Of a DNA stretch of 64,000 bases, positions 8,682 to 20,681 are shown one piece after another. Numbering within the stretch: the stretch's first letter is position 1; each line of letters begins with the position of its first letter. The stretch covers positions 62,001-126,000 of the forward strand of contig NZ_BONK01000015.1 of assembly GCF_016862675.1 (NCBI RefSeq). The letters run 5' to 3'. A program made the position numbers and the translations under genes. This DNA is from Cellulomonas chitinilytica. GTDB taxonomy: Bacteria > Actinomycetota > Actinomycetes > Actinomycetales > Cellulomonadaceae. The notes beneath the pieces were generated by a model that ran no database searches, was not told the origin of the DNA, and worked only from the letters and a program-made list of their open reading frames with translations.

Positions 8682-10061
8682 TCAGGGGCGCCGGGCGCCT
8701 TCCGCGAGGAACTCGGAGACGAAGCGGCCCACCTGGTCCTCCTCGATGAGGAAGCCGTCGTGGCCGTAGTCCGAGTGGATGGTCCGGACCGGGCCGGCGC
8801 CGGGGATGCCGGCGGCGATCCGCTCGGACTGCGCGGGTGGGAACAGCCGGTCGGAGTCGACGGCGACGACGAGCGCGCGGGCCGTGATCTGCGCGAGGGC
8901 CGCGCTGACGCCGCCGCGGTCGCGGCCGAGGTCGTGCGTGATCATCGTGCGCGTCAGCGCCACGTACGTGTTCGCGTCGAACCGCCGGGTGAGCTTGTCG
9001 CCGTGGTGGTCGAGGTACGACTGCACCGCGAACCGGCCGCCCTCGAGCGGGTCCTCGCCGCCCTGCGGGATGCGGCCGAACCGCTCGTCGAGCTCGAACG
9101 CGCTGCGGTACGTCTGGTGCGCGATCTGCCGGGCGAGGCCGAGGCCGTTGTGCGGGCCGTCGCCGTCGGTCGCGTCGTAGTAGTCGCCGCCGCGGTAGCC
9201 GGGGTCGGCCGCGATCGCGGCGAGCTGGGTGTGGAAGCCGGCGATCTGGTCGCCGGACGTCTGCGCGGCCGTCGCGATCGCGGCGATGGCCTCGACGCGC
9301 TCCGGGGCGGACGCCGCCCACTCGAGGACGCGCAGGCCGCCCATCGACGCGCCGATGACGAGGGCCCACGAGTCGATGCCGAGCAGGTCCGCTAGGCGGA
9401 TCTCGGCGGCGACCTGGTCGCGGACGGTGAGCAGCGGGAAGCGGCCGCCCCACGGGCGGCCGTCGGGGGCGGGCGACGACGGGCCGGTGGAGCCCTGACA
9501 GCCGCCGAGCACGTTCGGCGCGACGACGAACCACTCCTCGGTGTCGATCGGCGCACCCGGTCCGACCATGGACGACCACCAGCCGGCGGTCGGGTGGCCC
9601 GGTCCGGCGTCGCCGGTGACGTGCGAGTCGCCGGTGAGCGCGTGCAGGACGAGCACCGCGTTCGTGCCGTCCTCGTTGAGCGTCCCCCACGTCTCGTACG
9701 CGAGCCGCACCGCCGGCAGCCGGCCGCCCGACTCGAGCGCGAACGGACCGAGGTCCGCGAACTGGCGACGACCCACGGGGTCGCCCTGGCGCCACGCGGC
9801 GGACGCGGGCACCGGGGGCCGCTCGGGGAGCGGGACGCGGCTCGACAGCGTGCGGGCGTGGGCCCGGTGGGGGGCGAACGTGAACGTCTCGTCGGGCACG
9901 AGACCCCAATCTACGGGCCGGGCGCGGGGTGTCCCGGGCGGGGTGGTGGGTTCGCCCGGTGTGATCTCACCGGGCGGGACGGCCGCGCCGTCCTCGTCGG
10001 GCCGTCCCCGACCCTGCGACGGGTCGGGGTCCGGGCGCGACGAGGACGGCGGTGGCGTCAT
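8682..10061 (-). CDS. metX: homoserine O-acetyltransferase
   Basis: A 459-residue alpha/beta-hydrolase-fold acyltransferase. It transfers acetyl from acetyl-CoA to homoserine, making O-acetylhomoserine for methionine synthesis. Family marks: LVLHALTGDSHVTG near the N-terminal oxyanion region, the GGCQGSTGPSS segment, the nucleophile elbow GASMGG (Ser239), and the late Asp (DSDRLFPP) and His (YGHDGFL) of the triad. Relative to typical family members near 380 residues there is a Pro/Asp-rich N-terminal extension of about 50 residues if ATG 10061 is used; an internal start further in is possible. It begins five bases after the metY stop, so the two are co-transcribed, and O-acetylhomoserine is the substrate of MetY. 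Confidence 0.9.
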   Translation of the reverse strand: MTPPPSSSRPDPDPSQGRGRPDEDGAAVPPGEITPGEPTTPPGTPRARPVDWGLVPDETFTFAPHRAHARTLSSRVPLPERPPVPASAAWRQGDPVGRRQFADLGPFALESGGRLPAVRLAYETWGTLNEDGTNAVLVLHALTGDSHVTGDAGPGHPTAGWWSSMVGPGAPIDTEEWFVVAPNVLGGCQGSTGPSSPAPDGRPWGGRFPLLTVRDQVAAEIRLADLLGIDSWALVIGASMGGLRVLEWAASAPERVEAIAAIATAAQTSGDQIAGFHTQLAAIAADPGYRGGDYYDATDGDGPHNGLGLARQIAHQTYRSAFELDERFGRIPQGGEDPLEGGRFAVQSYLDHHGDKLTRRFDANTYVALTRTMITHDLGRDRGGVSAALAQITARALVVAVDSDRLFPPAQSERIAAGIPGAGPVRTIHSDYGHDGFLIEEDQVGRFVSEFLAEGARRP

Positions 10062-10066
10062 GCGGG

Positions 10067-11386
10067 TCAGGCGCCCTTCGCGGCGCGGAACCCGGCGTCG
10101 AGGTCCGCGAGGATGTCGTCGATGTGCTCGATGCCGACCGCGAGCCGCACGAGGCCCGGCGTGACGCCGGACAGGGCCTGCTCCTCGGGCGTGAGCTGGC
10201 TGTGCGTGGTCGAGGCCGGGTGGATGACGAGCGAGCGCACGTCGCCGATGTTCGCGACGTTGGAGTGCAGCTCGAGGGCCGACACGAACGCCTGACCGGC
10301 CTCGGTGCCGCCGTCGATCTCGAACGCGAGCACCGCGCCCGCACCGCGCGGCGCGTACTTGACCTGGGCGGCGTGCCACGGGCTCGACTCGAGGCCGGCG
10401 TAGTGCACCGACCTCACGTCGTCGCGCGCCTCCAGCCACTCGGCGACCTTCTGCGCGTTCTCGACGTGCCGCTCCACGCGCAGCGACAGCGTCTCGATGC
10501 CCTGCGCGATGAGGAAGGCGTTGAACGGCGAGATGGACGAGCCGAGGTCGCGCAGGAGCTGCACGCGGGCCTTGAGGATGAACGACAGGTTGACGCCGAA
10601 CAGGCCGCCGACGCCGAGGTCCCGGGCGAACACGAGCCCGTTGTACGACGGGTCGGGGGTGTTGTAGTTCGGGAACCGCTCGGGGTACTGCGCGTAGTCG
10701 AACGTGCCGCCGTCGACGATCACGCCGCCGATCGCCGAGCCGTGGCCGCCGAGGTACTTGGTGGCGGAGTGCACGACGACGTCGGCGCCCCACTGCAGCG
10801 GGTTGATGAGGTACGGCGTCGCGACCGTGTTGTCGACGACGAGCGGCACGCCGTAGTCGTGCGCGACGCCCGCGACGAGCTCGATGTCGAGGATGTCGGA
10901 CTTCGGGTTCGGGATGGTCTCCGCGAAGAACAGCTTGGTGTTCGGGCGGATCGCGTCCTTCCATGCCTGCGCGTCGTGCGGGTCCGTGACGAACGTCGTC
11001 TCGATGCCCAGCTTCGGCAGCGTGTAGTGCAGCAGGTTGTACGTGCCGCCGTAGAGCGACGGGCTCGCGACGATGTGGTCGCCCGCCTCCGCGATGTTGA
11101 GGATCGCGAACGTCTCGGCCGCCTGGCCGGACGCGACGACGAGCGCGCCGACGCCGCCCTCGAGGTTCGCGATGCGGTTCTCGACGACCTCCGTGGTCGG
11201 GTTGCCGATGCGCGTGTAGATCGGGCCGAGCTCCTTGAGCGCGAACCGGTCGGCGGCCTGCTTGGCGGAGTCGAAGACGTACGACGTCGTCTGGTAGATC
11301 GGCAGGGCTCGGGCGCCCGTCGCCGGGTCGGGGGTCTGACCGGCGTGGATCTGGCGGGTCTCGAAGCTCCAGCTCTCGTTGCTCAC
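10067..11386 (-). CDS. metY: O-acetylhomoserine aminocarboxypropyltransferase (sulfhydrylase)
   Basis: A 439-residue PLP enzyme of the Cys/Met metabolism family that condenses O-acetylhomoserine with sulfide to homocysteine. The PLP-binding Lys is Lys210 in [13 protein letters not shown]; the [13 protein letters not shown] and [11 protein letters not shown] segments are the usual N-terminal signatures. The length matches MetY enzymes (about 430). GTG 11386 follows GAGGAG at seven bases, and the reading frame upstream has no coding character. It is first in the metY-metX operon. The long leader before it holds inverted repeats that could fold in the mRNA, but no known SAM riboswitch was recognised. 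Confidence 0.93.
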   Translation of the reverse strand: MSNESWSFETRQIHAGQTPDPATGARALPIYQTTSYVFDSAKQAADRFALKELGPIYTRIGNPTTEVVENRIANLEGGVGALVVASGQAAETFAILNIAEAGDHIVASPSLYGGTYNLLHYTLPKLGIETTFVTDPHDAQAWKDAIRPNTKLFFAETIPNPKSDILDIELVAGVAHDYGVPLVVDNTVATPYLINPLQWGADVVVHSATKYLGGHGSAIGGVIVDGGTFDYAQYPERFPNYNTPDPSYNGLVFARDLGVGGLFGVNLSFILKARVQLLRDLGSSISPFNAFLIAQGIETLSLRVERHVENAQKVAEWLEARDDVRSVHYAGLESSPWHAAQVKYAPRGAGAVLAFEIDGGTEAGQAFVSALELHSNVANIGDVRSLVIHPASTTHSQLTPEEQALSGVTPGLVRLAVGIEHIDDILADLDAGFRAAKGA

Positions 11387-11967
11387 GGTGTGCTCCTCAG
11401 CGGTGGTTCTCGGGTGGAGGGATCCGCGGGGAGCTCGGGCAGCCGACGTCCGTCCCGCGGAGGGATAGGGAGTGGCGCACGGATCGAGCCGGGGCTCGGG
11501 CGGGAGGTCACCGTCGAGGCGACCGGCCGCGGGCACAGCCGAGCGTGCGCTGGTCAGCGACACATTCGACGGGACATGTCGATGAGAGTAGGCAGACCGT
11601 CCCTCCTGGTGAAACGCATGTCTCAAGATGTGGACGGCGCTCGTCCATGGCGGGTCGCGCGGCGCGCGGGCACGGACGGCCCCGCCGCGCGGACGGCCTC
11701 GTGCGGCGCGCCCGTGCGGACGCTCCTCGTGGGCCCGTCCGCCACGGGTGCGCGCAGGGCCGCACCGCGGCTGCGCGGTCCGCGTCTGCGCACGTCGGAC
11801 GCGCAAACGGGTGATCTGTCGCCGATCCCGTCCGGTTCCTCCCAAACCACACCGGTGTGACTCGTGTGACGGGTGTGACTGGTGTTCACTTCTGGGAAAC
11901 ATGCGGATAGCGTCGCGAACGGAGCGGCCCCCACATGGCGCTCCCAGGGTCGGGGAGGGCCCACCGG
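11387..11967. other. 581-base divergent control region between metY and the NlpC/P60 gene
   Basis: No coding region is supported here. On the metY side there are inverted repeats: TCCGCGGG/CCCGCGGA (11423-11430 and 11454-11461), CGAGCC/GGCTCG (11485-11498) and TCGAC/GTCGA around 11567-11583. They may shape the metY leader or bind a regulator. On the NlpC side there is a 12-bp palindrome followed by 9-bp tandem repeats (11848-11890). The stretch in between shows nothing else I recognise. Confidence 0.6.
11848..11890 (+). promoter_or_regulatory. 12-bp palindrome plus four 9-bp tandem repeats upstream of the NlpC/P60 gene
   Basis: CACACCGGTGTG (11848-11859) is a perfect palindrome. From 11855 four 9-base units follow in exact phase: GTGTGACTC, GTGTGACGG, GTGTGACTG and a diverged GTGTTCACT. 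They end about 80 bases before the start codon, beside a possible -10 (GGATAG, 11905-11910). The order suggests multiple binding sites for one regulator; the 9-base period is close to one helical turn. Confidence 0.5.
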
Positions 11968-13443
11968 ATGACGCACCGCAGCGCTGCCGCACGCACGGCC
12001 GACGGGCTCCGTCGGCGCTCCGTGCTGCGCCACCTCGGCCGCCCCGCGGTCGCCGTCCTCACCGTCGCGGTGCTCGCCGGCGGAGCCGCCGCCGCCCCGT
12101 CGTACGCCAGCCCGTCGAGCCCCTCCGACAAGGACGTCCGCGACGCCCAGCGCGCCGTGACCCGCGCCGCGAGCTCCGTGGCCGAGATGGAGATCCGGCT
12201 CGCGCAGCTCAGCGCGCAGGCCGACGCCGCCGAGCTCGCCGTCCAGCAGGCCGGCGAGGCGTACACGCAGGCCCTCGCCGACGCCGACGCCGCCGCGGCC
12301 GCCGCCCAGCAGGCCGCCGAGCGGTCCACCCAGGCCGACGCCAACGCCGAGGCCGCCCGGCAGACGCTCGTCGCGATGGCCCGCGAGATGGCCCGGTCCG
12401 GCGGCTCGACCGAGGGACTGCAGGCCGTGCTGTCCGCCGACGGGTTCGAGGACGTCGCCCGCCGCAGCTCGGCCCTCGAGCACATCACCGGCAAGGCCGA
12501 CGAGGCCGTCCAGGGCTACCGGGCCGCCCAGCTCGTCGCCGCCACGTTCTCCGAGCGCGCCGAGGCGGCGTCCGACACCGCCGCGGCCGCCCGCCAGACG
12601 GCCGAGGACGCCCTCACGACCGCCAAGCAGACCCAGCAGGCCAGCGACGAGGCCCTCGCCGCGGGTGCCGCCGAGCGCGACCAGCTCATCGCCCAGCTCG
12701 CCGCCGCCCGGCAGACGAGCGCCGAGGTCGAGGCCGCCCGCCAGGCGCAGATCGAGGCGGACAACCGCGCCCGCGCCGAGGCCGCCGCGAAGGCCGCCGC
12801 GCTCGCCGCGAAGCCGAAGCCCGCGACCCCGCCGGCGAGCGGCGGTTCGACGGGCGGCTCGACCGGTGGCTCGACCGGAGGTTCGACGGGCGGCAGCACG
12901 GGCGGCTCGACGGGCGGCAGCGCGGGCGGCTCGACGGGCGGCAGCGCCGGCGGCTCGACGGGCGGTGGCTCGACGGGCGGCGGCTCCACCGGCGGCGGCT
13001 CCACCTCGACGCCCGCCCCGACCACCCCGCCCGCCACGGCCCCCGGCCTCGGCACCGGCTCGTCGCGCGGCAGCGCCGGCCAGGGCCAGGCGGCGCTCGA
13101 CTGGGCGCGCACGAAGCTCGGCATCATGTACGGCTGGGGCGCCACCGGCCCGGACGCCTACGACTGCTCCGGCCTGACGATGCAGGCGTGGCGCGCGGCG
13201 GGCGTCAACCTCAACCGCACGTCCCGCGACCAGTACAAGCAGGTCCTCAAGATCAGCTACAGCGACCTGCGCGTCGGCGACCTGCTCTTCTGGTCGACCA
13301 ACCCGAACGACGCCGACGCGATCTACCACGTGGCCATGTGGGCCGGGAACGGGCAGATCCTCGAGGCCCCGAGCGAGGGCAAGCCGGTCCGCATCACGTC
13401 GATGCGCTGGGGCAGCGTCATGCCCTACGCCGGCCGCCCCTGA
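11968..13443 (+). CDS. secreted NlpC/P60 peptidoglycan endopeptidase with coiled coil (RipA-like)
   Basis: A 491-residue exported cell-wall hydrolase. An Arg-rich signal peptide (about 1-45, ending AAAAPSYAS) is followed by a long Ala/Glu/Gln coiled coil (about 50-280), a low-complexity linker of Gly-Gly-Ser-Thr repeats (about 292-346), and a C-terminal NlpC/P60 domain. The catalytic Cys400 (YDCSGL), His454 (YHVAMW) and Glu466 (ILEAP) are visible; the His-to-Glu spacing of 12 equals that of mycobacterial RipA, which cuts D-Glu-mDAP bonds in septal peptidoglycan. The coiled coil suggests control by an FtsEX-like or self-inhibiting mechanism, as in related proteins. ATG 11968 has GGGGAGGG upstream; the in-frame ATG at 11935 lacks one. 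Confidence 0.9.
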   Translation: MTHRSAAARTADGLRRRSVLRHLGRPAVAVLTVAVLAGGAAAAPSYASPSSPSDKDVRDAQRAVTRAASSVAEMEIRLAQLSAQADAAELAVQQAGEAYTQALADADAAAAAAQQAAERSTQADANAEAARQTLVAMAREMARSGGSTEGLQAVLSADGFEDVARRSSALEHITGKADEAVQGYRAAQLVAATFSERAEAASDTAAAARQTAEDALTTAKQTQQASDEALAAGAAERDQLIAQLAAARQTSAEVEAARQAQIEADNRARAEAAAKAAALAAKPKPATPPASGGSTGGSTGGSTGGSTGGSTGGSTGGSAGGSTGGSAGGSTGGGSTGGGSTGGGSTSTPAPTTPPATAPGLGTGSSRGSAGQGQAALDWARTKLGIMYGWGATGPDAYDCSGLTMQAWRAAGVNLNRTSRDQYKQVLKISYSDLRVGDLLFWSTNPNDADAIYHVAMWAGNGQILEAPSEGKPVRITSMRWGSVMPYAGRP

Positions 13444-13490
13444 CGACAGACCCTGACGAGCCCCCCTGGCGACAGCAGGGATGCAAGCAC

Positions 13491-13528
13491 GAAGGCCGCC
13501 GCTCCCGGGCTGGGGGGCGGCGGCCTTC
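13491..13528. terminator. bidirectional terminator between NlpC/P60 gene and ppa
   Basis: GAAGGCCGCCGC and GCGGCGGCCTTC make a perfect 12-bp stem with a 14-base loop between two convergent genes. Confidence 0.8.
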
Positions 13529-13536
13529 GTCGTCGG

Positions 13537-14037
13537 TCAGTGACCCGTGTGGTACCCCTGGTCGATGGCCCGCTGGCGCGAGCGCTCGATCTCGGCCTCC
13601 GCCTCGGCACGGCCCACCCAGTGGGCGCCCTCGACGGACTTGCCGGGCTCGAGGTCCTTGTAGACCTCGAAGAAGTGCTGGATCTCGAGGCGGTGGAAGT
13701 CGGACACGTCGTCGATGTCCTGCCGCCACGCCGCGCGCTGGTCGCCCGTCGGGACGCACAGCACCTTGTCGTCGCCGCCTGCCTCGTCGCGCATGCGGAA
13801 CATGCCGAGCGCCCGCGCGCGGATGAGGCAGCCCGGGAACGTGGGCTCCTCGAGCAGGACGAGGGCGTCCAGCGGGTCGCCGTCCTCGCCGAGGGTGCCC
13901 TCGATGAAGCCGTAGTCGTCGGGGTAGCGCGTCGAGGTGAAGAGCATGCGGTCGAGCCGGATGCGGCCCGTCGCGTGGTCGACCTCGTACTTGTTGCGCT
14001 GACCCTTGGGGATCTCGATCGTGACGTCGAACTCCAC
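13537..14037 (-). CDS. ppa: inorganic pyrophosphatase
   Basis: A 166-residue family I soluble pyrophosphatase. It hydrolyses diphosphate to phosphate with Mg2+ and so drives biosynthetic reactions. The family signature is present: [13 protein letters not shown] near the N-terminus, [21 protein letters not shown] with the metal-binding aspartates (residues about 41-61), and [14 protein letters not shown] near the end. The length matches the small bacterial form. GTG 14037 follows AAGGAGT at five bases, which decides the start. It stands alone, convergent with the NlpC/P60 gene and divergent from the carboxypeptidase gene. Confidence 0.95.
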   Translation of the reverse strand: MEFDVTIEIPKGQRNKYEVDHATGRIRLDRMLFTSTRYPDDYGFIEGTLGEDGDPLDALVLLEEPTFPGCLIRARALGMFRMRDEAGGDDKVLCVPTGDQRAAWRQDIDDVSDFHRLEIQHFFEVYKDLEPGKSVEGAHWVGRAEAEAEIERSRQRAIDQGYHTGH

Positions 14038-14208
14038 AGCACTCCTTCGCACCACGTCCGAGCCCGGGGATGCGGGCCGGTGGACCGGCGACGTTGTGTC
14101 GTCGTGAACGGCGCGCCGGGCAGTCAGGGGCGCCCATTGTCTCGGACAGTAGTCTGACGCACCGGCGGGGGATCGTCCCCCCCTGCCTCCCGACGGAGAT
14201 GGGTGACG

Positions 14209-15621
14209 ATGAACACAGCGGCGCGCGCGAGCGGCATCGCGGCGCTCGTCGTGGTCCTCACCGCAGGGGCGTACGTCACGGCCGACGCGCACGACCTCGT
14301 GCCCGGCCCGCTCACGCTGGCGCCGACGGTCGCGCCCGCCGCACCGTTCCCCACGGCACCCGGCGCGGTCGCGCCGACGGACCCGACCGGTGCGCTCGCC
14401 GCCCTCGACCCGCAGGTGCCGCTGCCGGCGTCGTCGGTGGTGCAGGGCATGGTCGACGGCCTCGTCGCCGACCCGCGCCTCGGGCCGAGCGTCGGCGTGG
14501 TCGTCGCGGACCAGCTCACCGGCGAGGTCATCGCGTCGCACCTGCCCGACCAGGGCCGCACGCCCGCGTCGACCGCGAAGCTCGTGACCGCCGTCGCCGC
14601 GCTCAGCACCCTCGGCCCCGACGAGACGATGCCGACGCGCACGGTCCGCGGCGCGGCCGACGAGGTCGTGCTCGTCGGCGGTGGGGACATGATGCTCGCG
14701 CCCGGCGAGGGCGACCCCGACGCGACGGTCGGCCACGCGGGTCTCGCCGACCTCGCGGCCCAGACGGCGAAGGCCCTGCAGCTCGCGGGCACCACGTCGG
14801 TGCGCCTGTCGTTCGACGACTACCTGTTCACCGGTCCCGCGCTCAACCCGACGTGGGACCCGGCCGACATCGCGGCCGGCTTCGTCGCGCCCGTGACGGC
14901 GCTCGCGGTCGACACCGCGAAGATGAAGGCCGGTGAGTACCCGCCGCGCTGGCCGGACCCGTCGCTGGCCGCCGCGAAGACGTTCGCGCAGCGCCTCACC
15001 GAGGCCGGCATCACCGTCACCGGCACCCCGACGCGCGTCGACGCCCCCGACGGCGCCCCGCAGCTCGGCGAGGTGCGGTCGGCCCCGCTCGACCAGGTCG
15101 TGCACCACTTCCTCGACGAGTCCGACAACACCATCACCGAGGTGGTGTCCCGGCTCGTGGCGATCCACGAGGGGCTGCCGGCGAGCTTCGAGGGCGGCAC
15201 GCAGGCGGCCCTGCACGCGGTCGGGGTGCTCGGCGTCGACACCGCGGGCGCGCACCTGTCGGACGCGTCGGGCCTCGGGTCGGGTTCGGTCCTGCCGCCC
15301 GACCTCCTCCTGGGCCTGCTCCGGCTGACGGCCGACCCGACGCACCCGGCGCTGCGCGACGTCGCGACCGGCATGCCGATCGCGGGCCTCACGGGCACGC
15401 TGGCGGACCGCTACACGACGTCCCCCGCCCGTGGCATGGTCCGGGCCAAGACGGGGAGCCTCCCGCACGTCACGGCGCTCGCCGGGACCGTGCTCGACGT
15501 GGACGGCCGCCAGCTCGTGTTCGTCGTGCTCGCCGACGCGACGCCCGACGGCGGCCAGGGTGCACCGCGCCAGACGATCGACGCGTTCGCGTCGGCGCTC
15601 GCGGCCTGCGGCTGCCGCTGA
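14209..15621 (+). CDS. dacB: D-alanyl-D-alanine carboxypeptidase/endopeptidase (PBP4, family S13)
   Basis: A 470-residue exported penicillin-binding protein. The N-terminus has a signal peptide (about 1-28). The three active-site motifs are intact: Ser121-x-x-Lys124 (STAK), Ser305-Asp-Asn307 (SDN) and Lys414-Thr-Gly (KTG). The long insert between the first two motifs is typical of the S13 (PBP4/DacB) family, which trims the terminal D-Ala or cuts cross-links in peptidoglycan outside the membrane. The start is ATG 14209; a GTG two codons earlier (14203) is closer to the GGAG site and cannot be excluded. In actinobacteria this gene commonly leads the DUF2342-tilS-hpt-ftsH segment, as it does here. 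Confidence 0.9.
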   Translation: MNTAARASGIAALVVVLTAGAYVTADAHDLVPGPLTLAPTVAPAAPFPTAPGAVAPTDPTGALAALDPQVPLPASSVVQGMVDGLVADPRLGPSVGVVVADQLTGEVIASHLPDQGRTPASTAKLVTAVAALSTLGPDETMPTRTVRGAADEVVLVGGGDMMLAPGEGDPDATVGHAGLADLAAQTAKALQLAGTTSVRLSFDDYLFTGPALNPTWDPADIAAGFVAPVTALAVDTAKMKAGEYPPRWPDPSLAAAKTFAQRLTEAGITVTGTPTRVDAPDGAPQLGEVRSAPLDQVVHHFLDESDNTITEVVSRLVAIHEGLPASFEGGTQAALHAVGVLGVDTAGAHLSDASGLGSGSVLPPDLLLGLLRLTADPTHPALRDVATGMPIAGLTGTLADRYTTSPARGMVRAKTGSLPHVTALAGTVLDVDGRQLVFVVLADATPDGGQGAPRQTIDAFASALAACGCR

Positions 15622-15673
15622 CCCGGGCTGATCCGCGCGGGGACACGGGTCCTGACCCGTCAGGTGCCCGGGT
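15621..15673 (+). terminator. nested hairpin after the carboxypeptidase gene
   Basis: Outer arms ACCCGGGC (15621-15628) and GCCCGGGT (15666-15673) enclose an inner hairpin ACGGGT-CCTG-ACCCGT (15645-15660). It lies directly at the stop codon, before the next gene's own -10 element. Confidence 0.5.
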
Positions 15674-15716
15674 TGCGCCGAGGGCGGACGCCCGACCACC
15701 CCGCCGTCCGCCCGGT

Positions 15717-15722
15717 TACCGT
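15717..15722 (+). promoter_or_regulatory. candidate -10 element (TACCGT) of a leaderless promoter for the DUF2342 gene
   Basis: TACCGT is followed by 6 bases and ATG 15729; no ribosome site fits between. Confidence 0.5.
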
Positions 15723-15728
15723 GGCCCG

Positions 15729-16823
15729 ATGGAGCTCGAGGACGGACCTGTCGACTGGCCCGCGGCGGCCCGGATCGCCGGGAGGCTCGCGCAGCCCGGG
15801 CCGCGGGCGTCGCGCGACGAGCTGACGGCGCTCGTCGCCGAGCTGCACGCCTCGGCACGCCGCGCAGGCGGGCACGCCTCGCGCATCACGGGCCTGGCGG
15901 CGTCCGACGGCACCCCGCCCGACGAGGTGTCCCGGGTGCTCGTCGTCGACCGCCCCCGCTGGGCGCAGGCCAACACGCAGATGTTCGCCGTGATGACCGG
16001 CCCGCTCAACGCCCGCTCGGACGGCACGCCGGTCAAGGTGCCGCCGGGGGCGCGGTCGGCGGCGGCGGTGCAGGTCGGCGGCGTGCTCGCGCTGCTCGCG
16101 GGCAAGGTCCTCGGTCAGTTCGACCCGTTCACCCCGTCCGCCGACGGCCGTGGCCGGCTGCTTCTCGTCGCGCCGAACGTGCTCCACCTCGAGCGCACCC
16201 TGAGCCTGGACCCGTCGGACTTCCGGCTGTGGGTGTCGCTCCACGAGCAGACGCACGCGCTGCAGTTCGCCGCCGCCCCCTGGCTGGCCGGCTGGCTGCG
16301 CGGGCGGGCGGCCGACCTCATGGGGGACCTGTCGGACGCGATGCCCGGCGTCGACGGCTCGCGGGGGAGCGGCGGTCCGCAGCTCGCGGACCTCGTGCAG
16401 CTGCTGGGGCGAGCGGTGTTCGGCCCCGAGGGGTCCGTGAGCGTGCTCGACCTGCTCGGTCCCCGCCAGCGGGAGGTGTTCGAGGAGATCGGTGCGGTGA
16501 TGGCGCTGCTCGAGGGGCACGCGGACGTCGCGATGGACGAGGTCGGTCCGGGCGTCGTGCCGAGCCTGGCGACGATCCGCCGCAAGTTCGAGGCGAAGCG
16601 GGACCAGGGCGCGCAGTCGACGGGCACCGAGCGGCTGCTGCGCAAGCTGCTCGGGATGGACGTCAAGCTCGCCCAGTACCGCGACGGCGCGAAGTTCGTC
16701 CGGGCCGTCCGCGCCGACGTGGGGCTGGACGGCTTCAACGCGGTGTTCGACGGCCCGCACAACCTGCCGACGGCGCGGGAGATCGCCGACCCGCGCGCGT
16801 GGACCCGCCGCGTGCACGGCTGA
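15729..16823 (+). CDS. DUF2342 zinc-dependent metalloprotease-like protein
   Basis: A 364-residue protein of the actinobacterial DUF2342 family, often annotated as zinc-dependent metalloprotease or F420-biosynthesis-associated protein. The zincin motif HExxH is present as HEQTH (residues 172-176) in a hydrophobic helix context. The middle ([27 protein letters not shown], in parts) is helical and may associate with membrane. No signal peptide is seen. The family has no established substrate; its constant place between the PBP4 gene and tilS is shared by many actinobacteria. The ATG at 15729 fits the leaderless pattern. Confidence 0.85.
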   Translation: MELEDGPVDWPAAARIAGRLAQPGPRASRDELTALVAELHASARRAGGHASRITGLAASDGTPPDEVSRVLVVDRPRWAQANTQMFAVMTGPLNARSDGTPVKVPPGARSAAAVQVGGVLALLAGKVLGQFDPFTPSADGRGRLLLVAPNVLHLERTLSLDPSDFRLWVSLHEQTHALQFAAAPWLAGWLRGRAADLMGDLSDAMPGVDGSRGSGGPQLADLVQLLGRAVFGPEGSVSVLDLLGPRQREVFEEIGAVMALLEGHADVAMDEVGPGVVPSLATIRRKFEAKRDQGAQSTGTERLLRKLLGMDVKLAQYRDGAKFVRAVRADVGLDGFNAVFDGPHNLPTAREIADPRAWTRRVHG

Positions 16824-16871
16824 CGTGCCCACGCCCGCCATGCCCGTGCTCGACACGCCCTGCGAGCAGCG

Positions 16872-17957
16872 GTGAGCGGCCCCGACCCGCGCGTGGCGGC
16901 GATCCGCTCGGCGGTGACGGACGCCGTCGCCGACCTGCCGGACGGTGCGCTCGTCCTCGTCGCCTGCTCGGGCGGCCCCGACTCGCTGGCGCTCGCGGCG
17001 GGCCTCGCGTTCGTCGCGGACCGGTCGCGACGTGCCGAGCGGCCGGTGGCCCTGCGGGCCGGTGCGGTGGTCGTCGACCACGGCCTGCAGCCCGGCTCGT
17101 CGGACGCCGCCGCGGCCGCGGCCGACGCGTGCCGCCGTCTGGGCCTGGACCCGGTGCTCGTCGTGGCCGTCGACGTCGCAGGTCCGGGCGGACCCGAGGC
17201 GGCCGCTCGTGCCGCGCGCCACGACGCGTTCGAGAAGGCCGCCTCCGACACCGGCGCGGCCGCGGTGCTGCTCGGCCACACGCTCGACGACCAGGCGGAG
17301 ACGGTCCTGCTGGGCCTCGCCCGCGGCTCGGGCGCGCGGTCGCTGGCGGGGATGCCCGCCACGAGGGGCGTGCTCCGGCGCCCCTTGCTCGCGCTGCGCC
17401 GTGCGGACACCGTTGCGGCGTGCGAGGCCCTCGGGCTGGAGCCGTGGCACGACCCGACGAACGCCGCCGACCACCCGGCCGCGGGCGCACGGTCGCGGGT
17501 CCGGGACCGGGTGCTGCCGGTCCTGGAGGACGTCCTGGGGCCGGGCGTCGCCGCGGCGCTCGCCCGGACCGCCGCGCAGCTCCGGGAGGACGCGGCGGCG
17601 CTCGACGCGCTGGCCGGTGTGCTCCTGGCCGACGCGACGCAGGCGGTGACCGGGCGGCACGACGGGCTCGTCGGGCTGGACTGCGCCACGCTCGCCGCCG
17701 CCCCCGACGCGGTCCGGCGCCGGGCGCTGCGGGCGGCCGCGCTCACCGCGGGATGTCCCGGGGGAGCGCTGCACCGCACGCACGTGCTCGCCCTCGACGC
17801 GCTCGTCGTGGGGTGGCACGGGCAGGGCCCCGCGGCGCTGCCGGGCAGGCGGGAGGGGCGTCGCTCGTATGGCACGCTTGTGCTGGGTCCTGGCCGCGAC
17901 GCGGCCGGGGGGGACGAGCAGTTCAGCCCGCAACGGGACGAGCAACAGGAGCGGTGA
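16872..17957 (+). CDS. tilS: tRNA(Ile)-lysidine synthetase
   Basis: A 361-residue PP-loop ATPase that modifies cytidine 34 of tRNA-Ile(CAU) to lysidine, so that it reads AUA. The ATP-binding loop SGGPDS is at 33-38 (preceded by LVLVAC), and the family segments [11 protein letters not shown] and [20 protein letters not shown] follow in order. The length fits the shorter actinobacterial form that lacks part of the C-terminal domain. GTG 16872 is used. It overlaps hpt by four bases, an arrangement (tilS-hpt-ftsH) widely conserved in bacteria. Confidence 0.93.
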   Translation: MSGPDPRVAAIRSAVTDAVADLPDGALVLVACSGGPDSLALAAGLAFVADRSRRAERPVALRAGAVVVDHGLQPGSSDAAAAAADACRRLGLDPVLVVAVDVAGPGGPEAAARAARHDAFEKAASDTGAAAVLLGHTLDDQAETVLLGLARGSGARSLAGMPATRGVLRRPLLALRRADTVAACEALGLEPWHDPTNAADHPAAGARSRVRDRVLPVLEDVLGPGVAAALARTAAQLREDAAALDALAGVLLADATQAVTGRHDGLVGLDCATLAAAPDAVRRRALRAAALTAGCPGGALHRTHVLALDALVVGWHGQGPAALPGRREGRRSYGTLVLGPGRDAAGGDEQFSPQRDEQQER

Positions 17958-18514
17958 CGGTGGACCCTGCGACGATGGGCGACGACCTCGAGCGGGTGCT
18001 CCTGACCGAGGAGCAGCTGCACACCCGGCTCGACGAGATCGCCGCGCAGATCGACGCCGACTACGCCGGCAAGGACCTGCTCCTCGTGGGTGTCCTCAAG
18101 GGTGCGGTCATGGTCATGGCGGACCTCGCCCGGCGGCTGACCCACTCCGTGCAGATGGACTGGATGGCGGTCTCGTCGTACGGCTCGGGCACGAAGTCGT
18201 CCGGCGTGGTGCGGATCCTCAAGGACCTCGACGCCGACCTCACGGGCCGGCACGTCCTTATCGTCGAGGACATCATCGACTCCGGCCTGACCCTGTCGTG
18301 GCTGCTGTCGAACCTGCGTTCGCGCGGGCCCGCCACCGTCGAGATCGCGACGATGCTGCGCAAGCCCGAGGCGTCCAAGGTCGACGTCGACGTCCGGTAC
18401 GTCGGCTTCGACATCCCGAACGAGTTCGTCGTCGGGTACGGCCTCGACTACGCGGAGAAGTACCGCAACCTGCCGTTCGTCGGCACGCTCGCACCTCACG
18501 TCTACGGGTCGTGA
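17954..18514 (+). CDS. hpt: hypoxanthine phosphoribosyltransferase
   Basis: A 186-residue type I phosphoribosyltransferase converting hypoxanthine or guanine with PRPP to IMP or GMP. The PRPP loop is [14 protein letters not shown] (around residues 98-111) and the early segment [15 protein letters not shown] is typical. GTG 17954 overlaps the tilS stop (GTGA) and has AGGAGC five bases upstream; ATG 17975 is a weaker alternative. It is the middle gene of tilS-hpt-ftsH. Confidence 0.95.
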   Translation: MTVDPATMGDDLERVLLTEEQLHTRLDEIAAQIDADYAGKDLLLVGVLKGAVMVMADLARRLTHSVQMDWMAVSSYGSGTKSSGVVRILKDLDADLTGRHVLIVEDIIDSGLTLSWLLSNLRSRGPATVEIATMLRKPEASKVDVDVRYVGFDIPNEFVVGYGLDYAEKYRNLPFVGTLAPHVYGS

Positions 18515-18643
18515 GGCCCGTCACCGGGGCGCACGGCGGTCTCTGCCCTCGGTGAACATCGTCGGGAACGGCCAGGAACACCGTGTAACTTCGAGGCCAG
18601 AACCCCTGCGACCGGAGGATGAGGGGCCTGGCCCCGATCGCCC
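18515..18643 (+). promoter_or_regulatory. ftsH leader with possible promoter
   Basis: This 129-base gap contains a possible -10 (TAACTT, 18586-18591) and, just before the start, GGGG-CCTGG-CCCC (18623-18635) that could fold at the ribosome-binding region. The only GGAGG (18614-18618) is some 25 bases from the ATG. No clear -35 was seen. Confidence 0.3.
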
Positions 18644-20677
<2,034 letters not shown>

Positions 20678-20681
20678 GCCG

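Noticed and set aside
11387..11640. SAM-IV-type riboswitch before metY
   Set aside because: Actinobacterial metY genes can carry one, but the conserved core sequence and pairing pattern of SAM-IV were not found; only generic inverted repeats are present.
11874..11889. CRP-type site TGTGA-N6-TCACA
   Set aside because: The right half is shifted by one base (TGTGA-N7-TCACT), and the sequence is better explained as part of the 9-bp repeat series.
11640..11967. ydaO (cyclic di-AMP) riboswitch before the NlpC/P60 gene
   Set aside because: Common before cell-wall hydrolases in actinobacteria, but its conserved core blocks were not found; the region has short tandem repeats instead.
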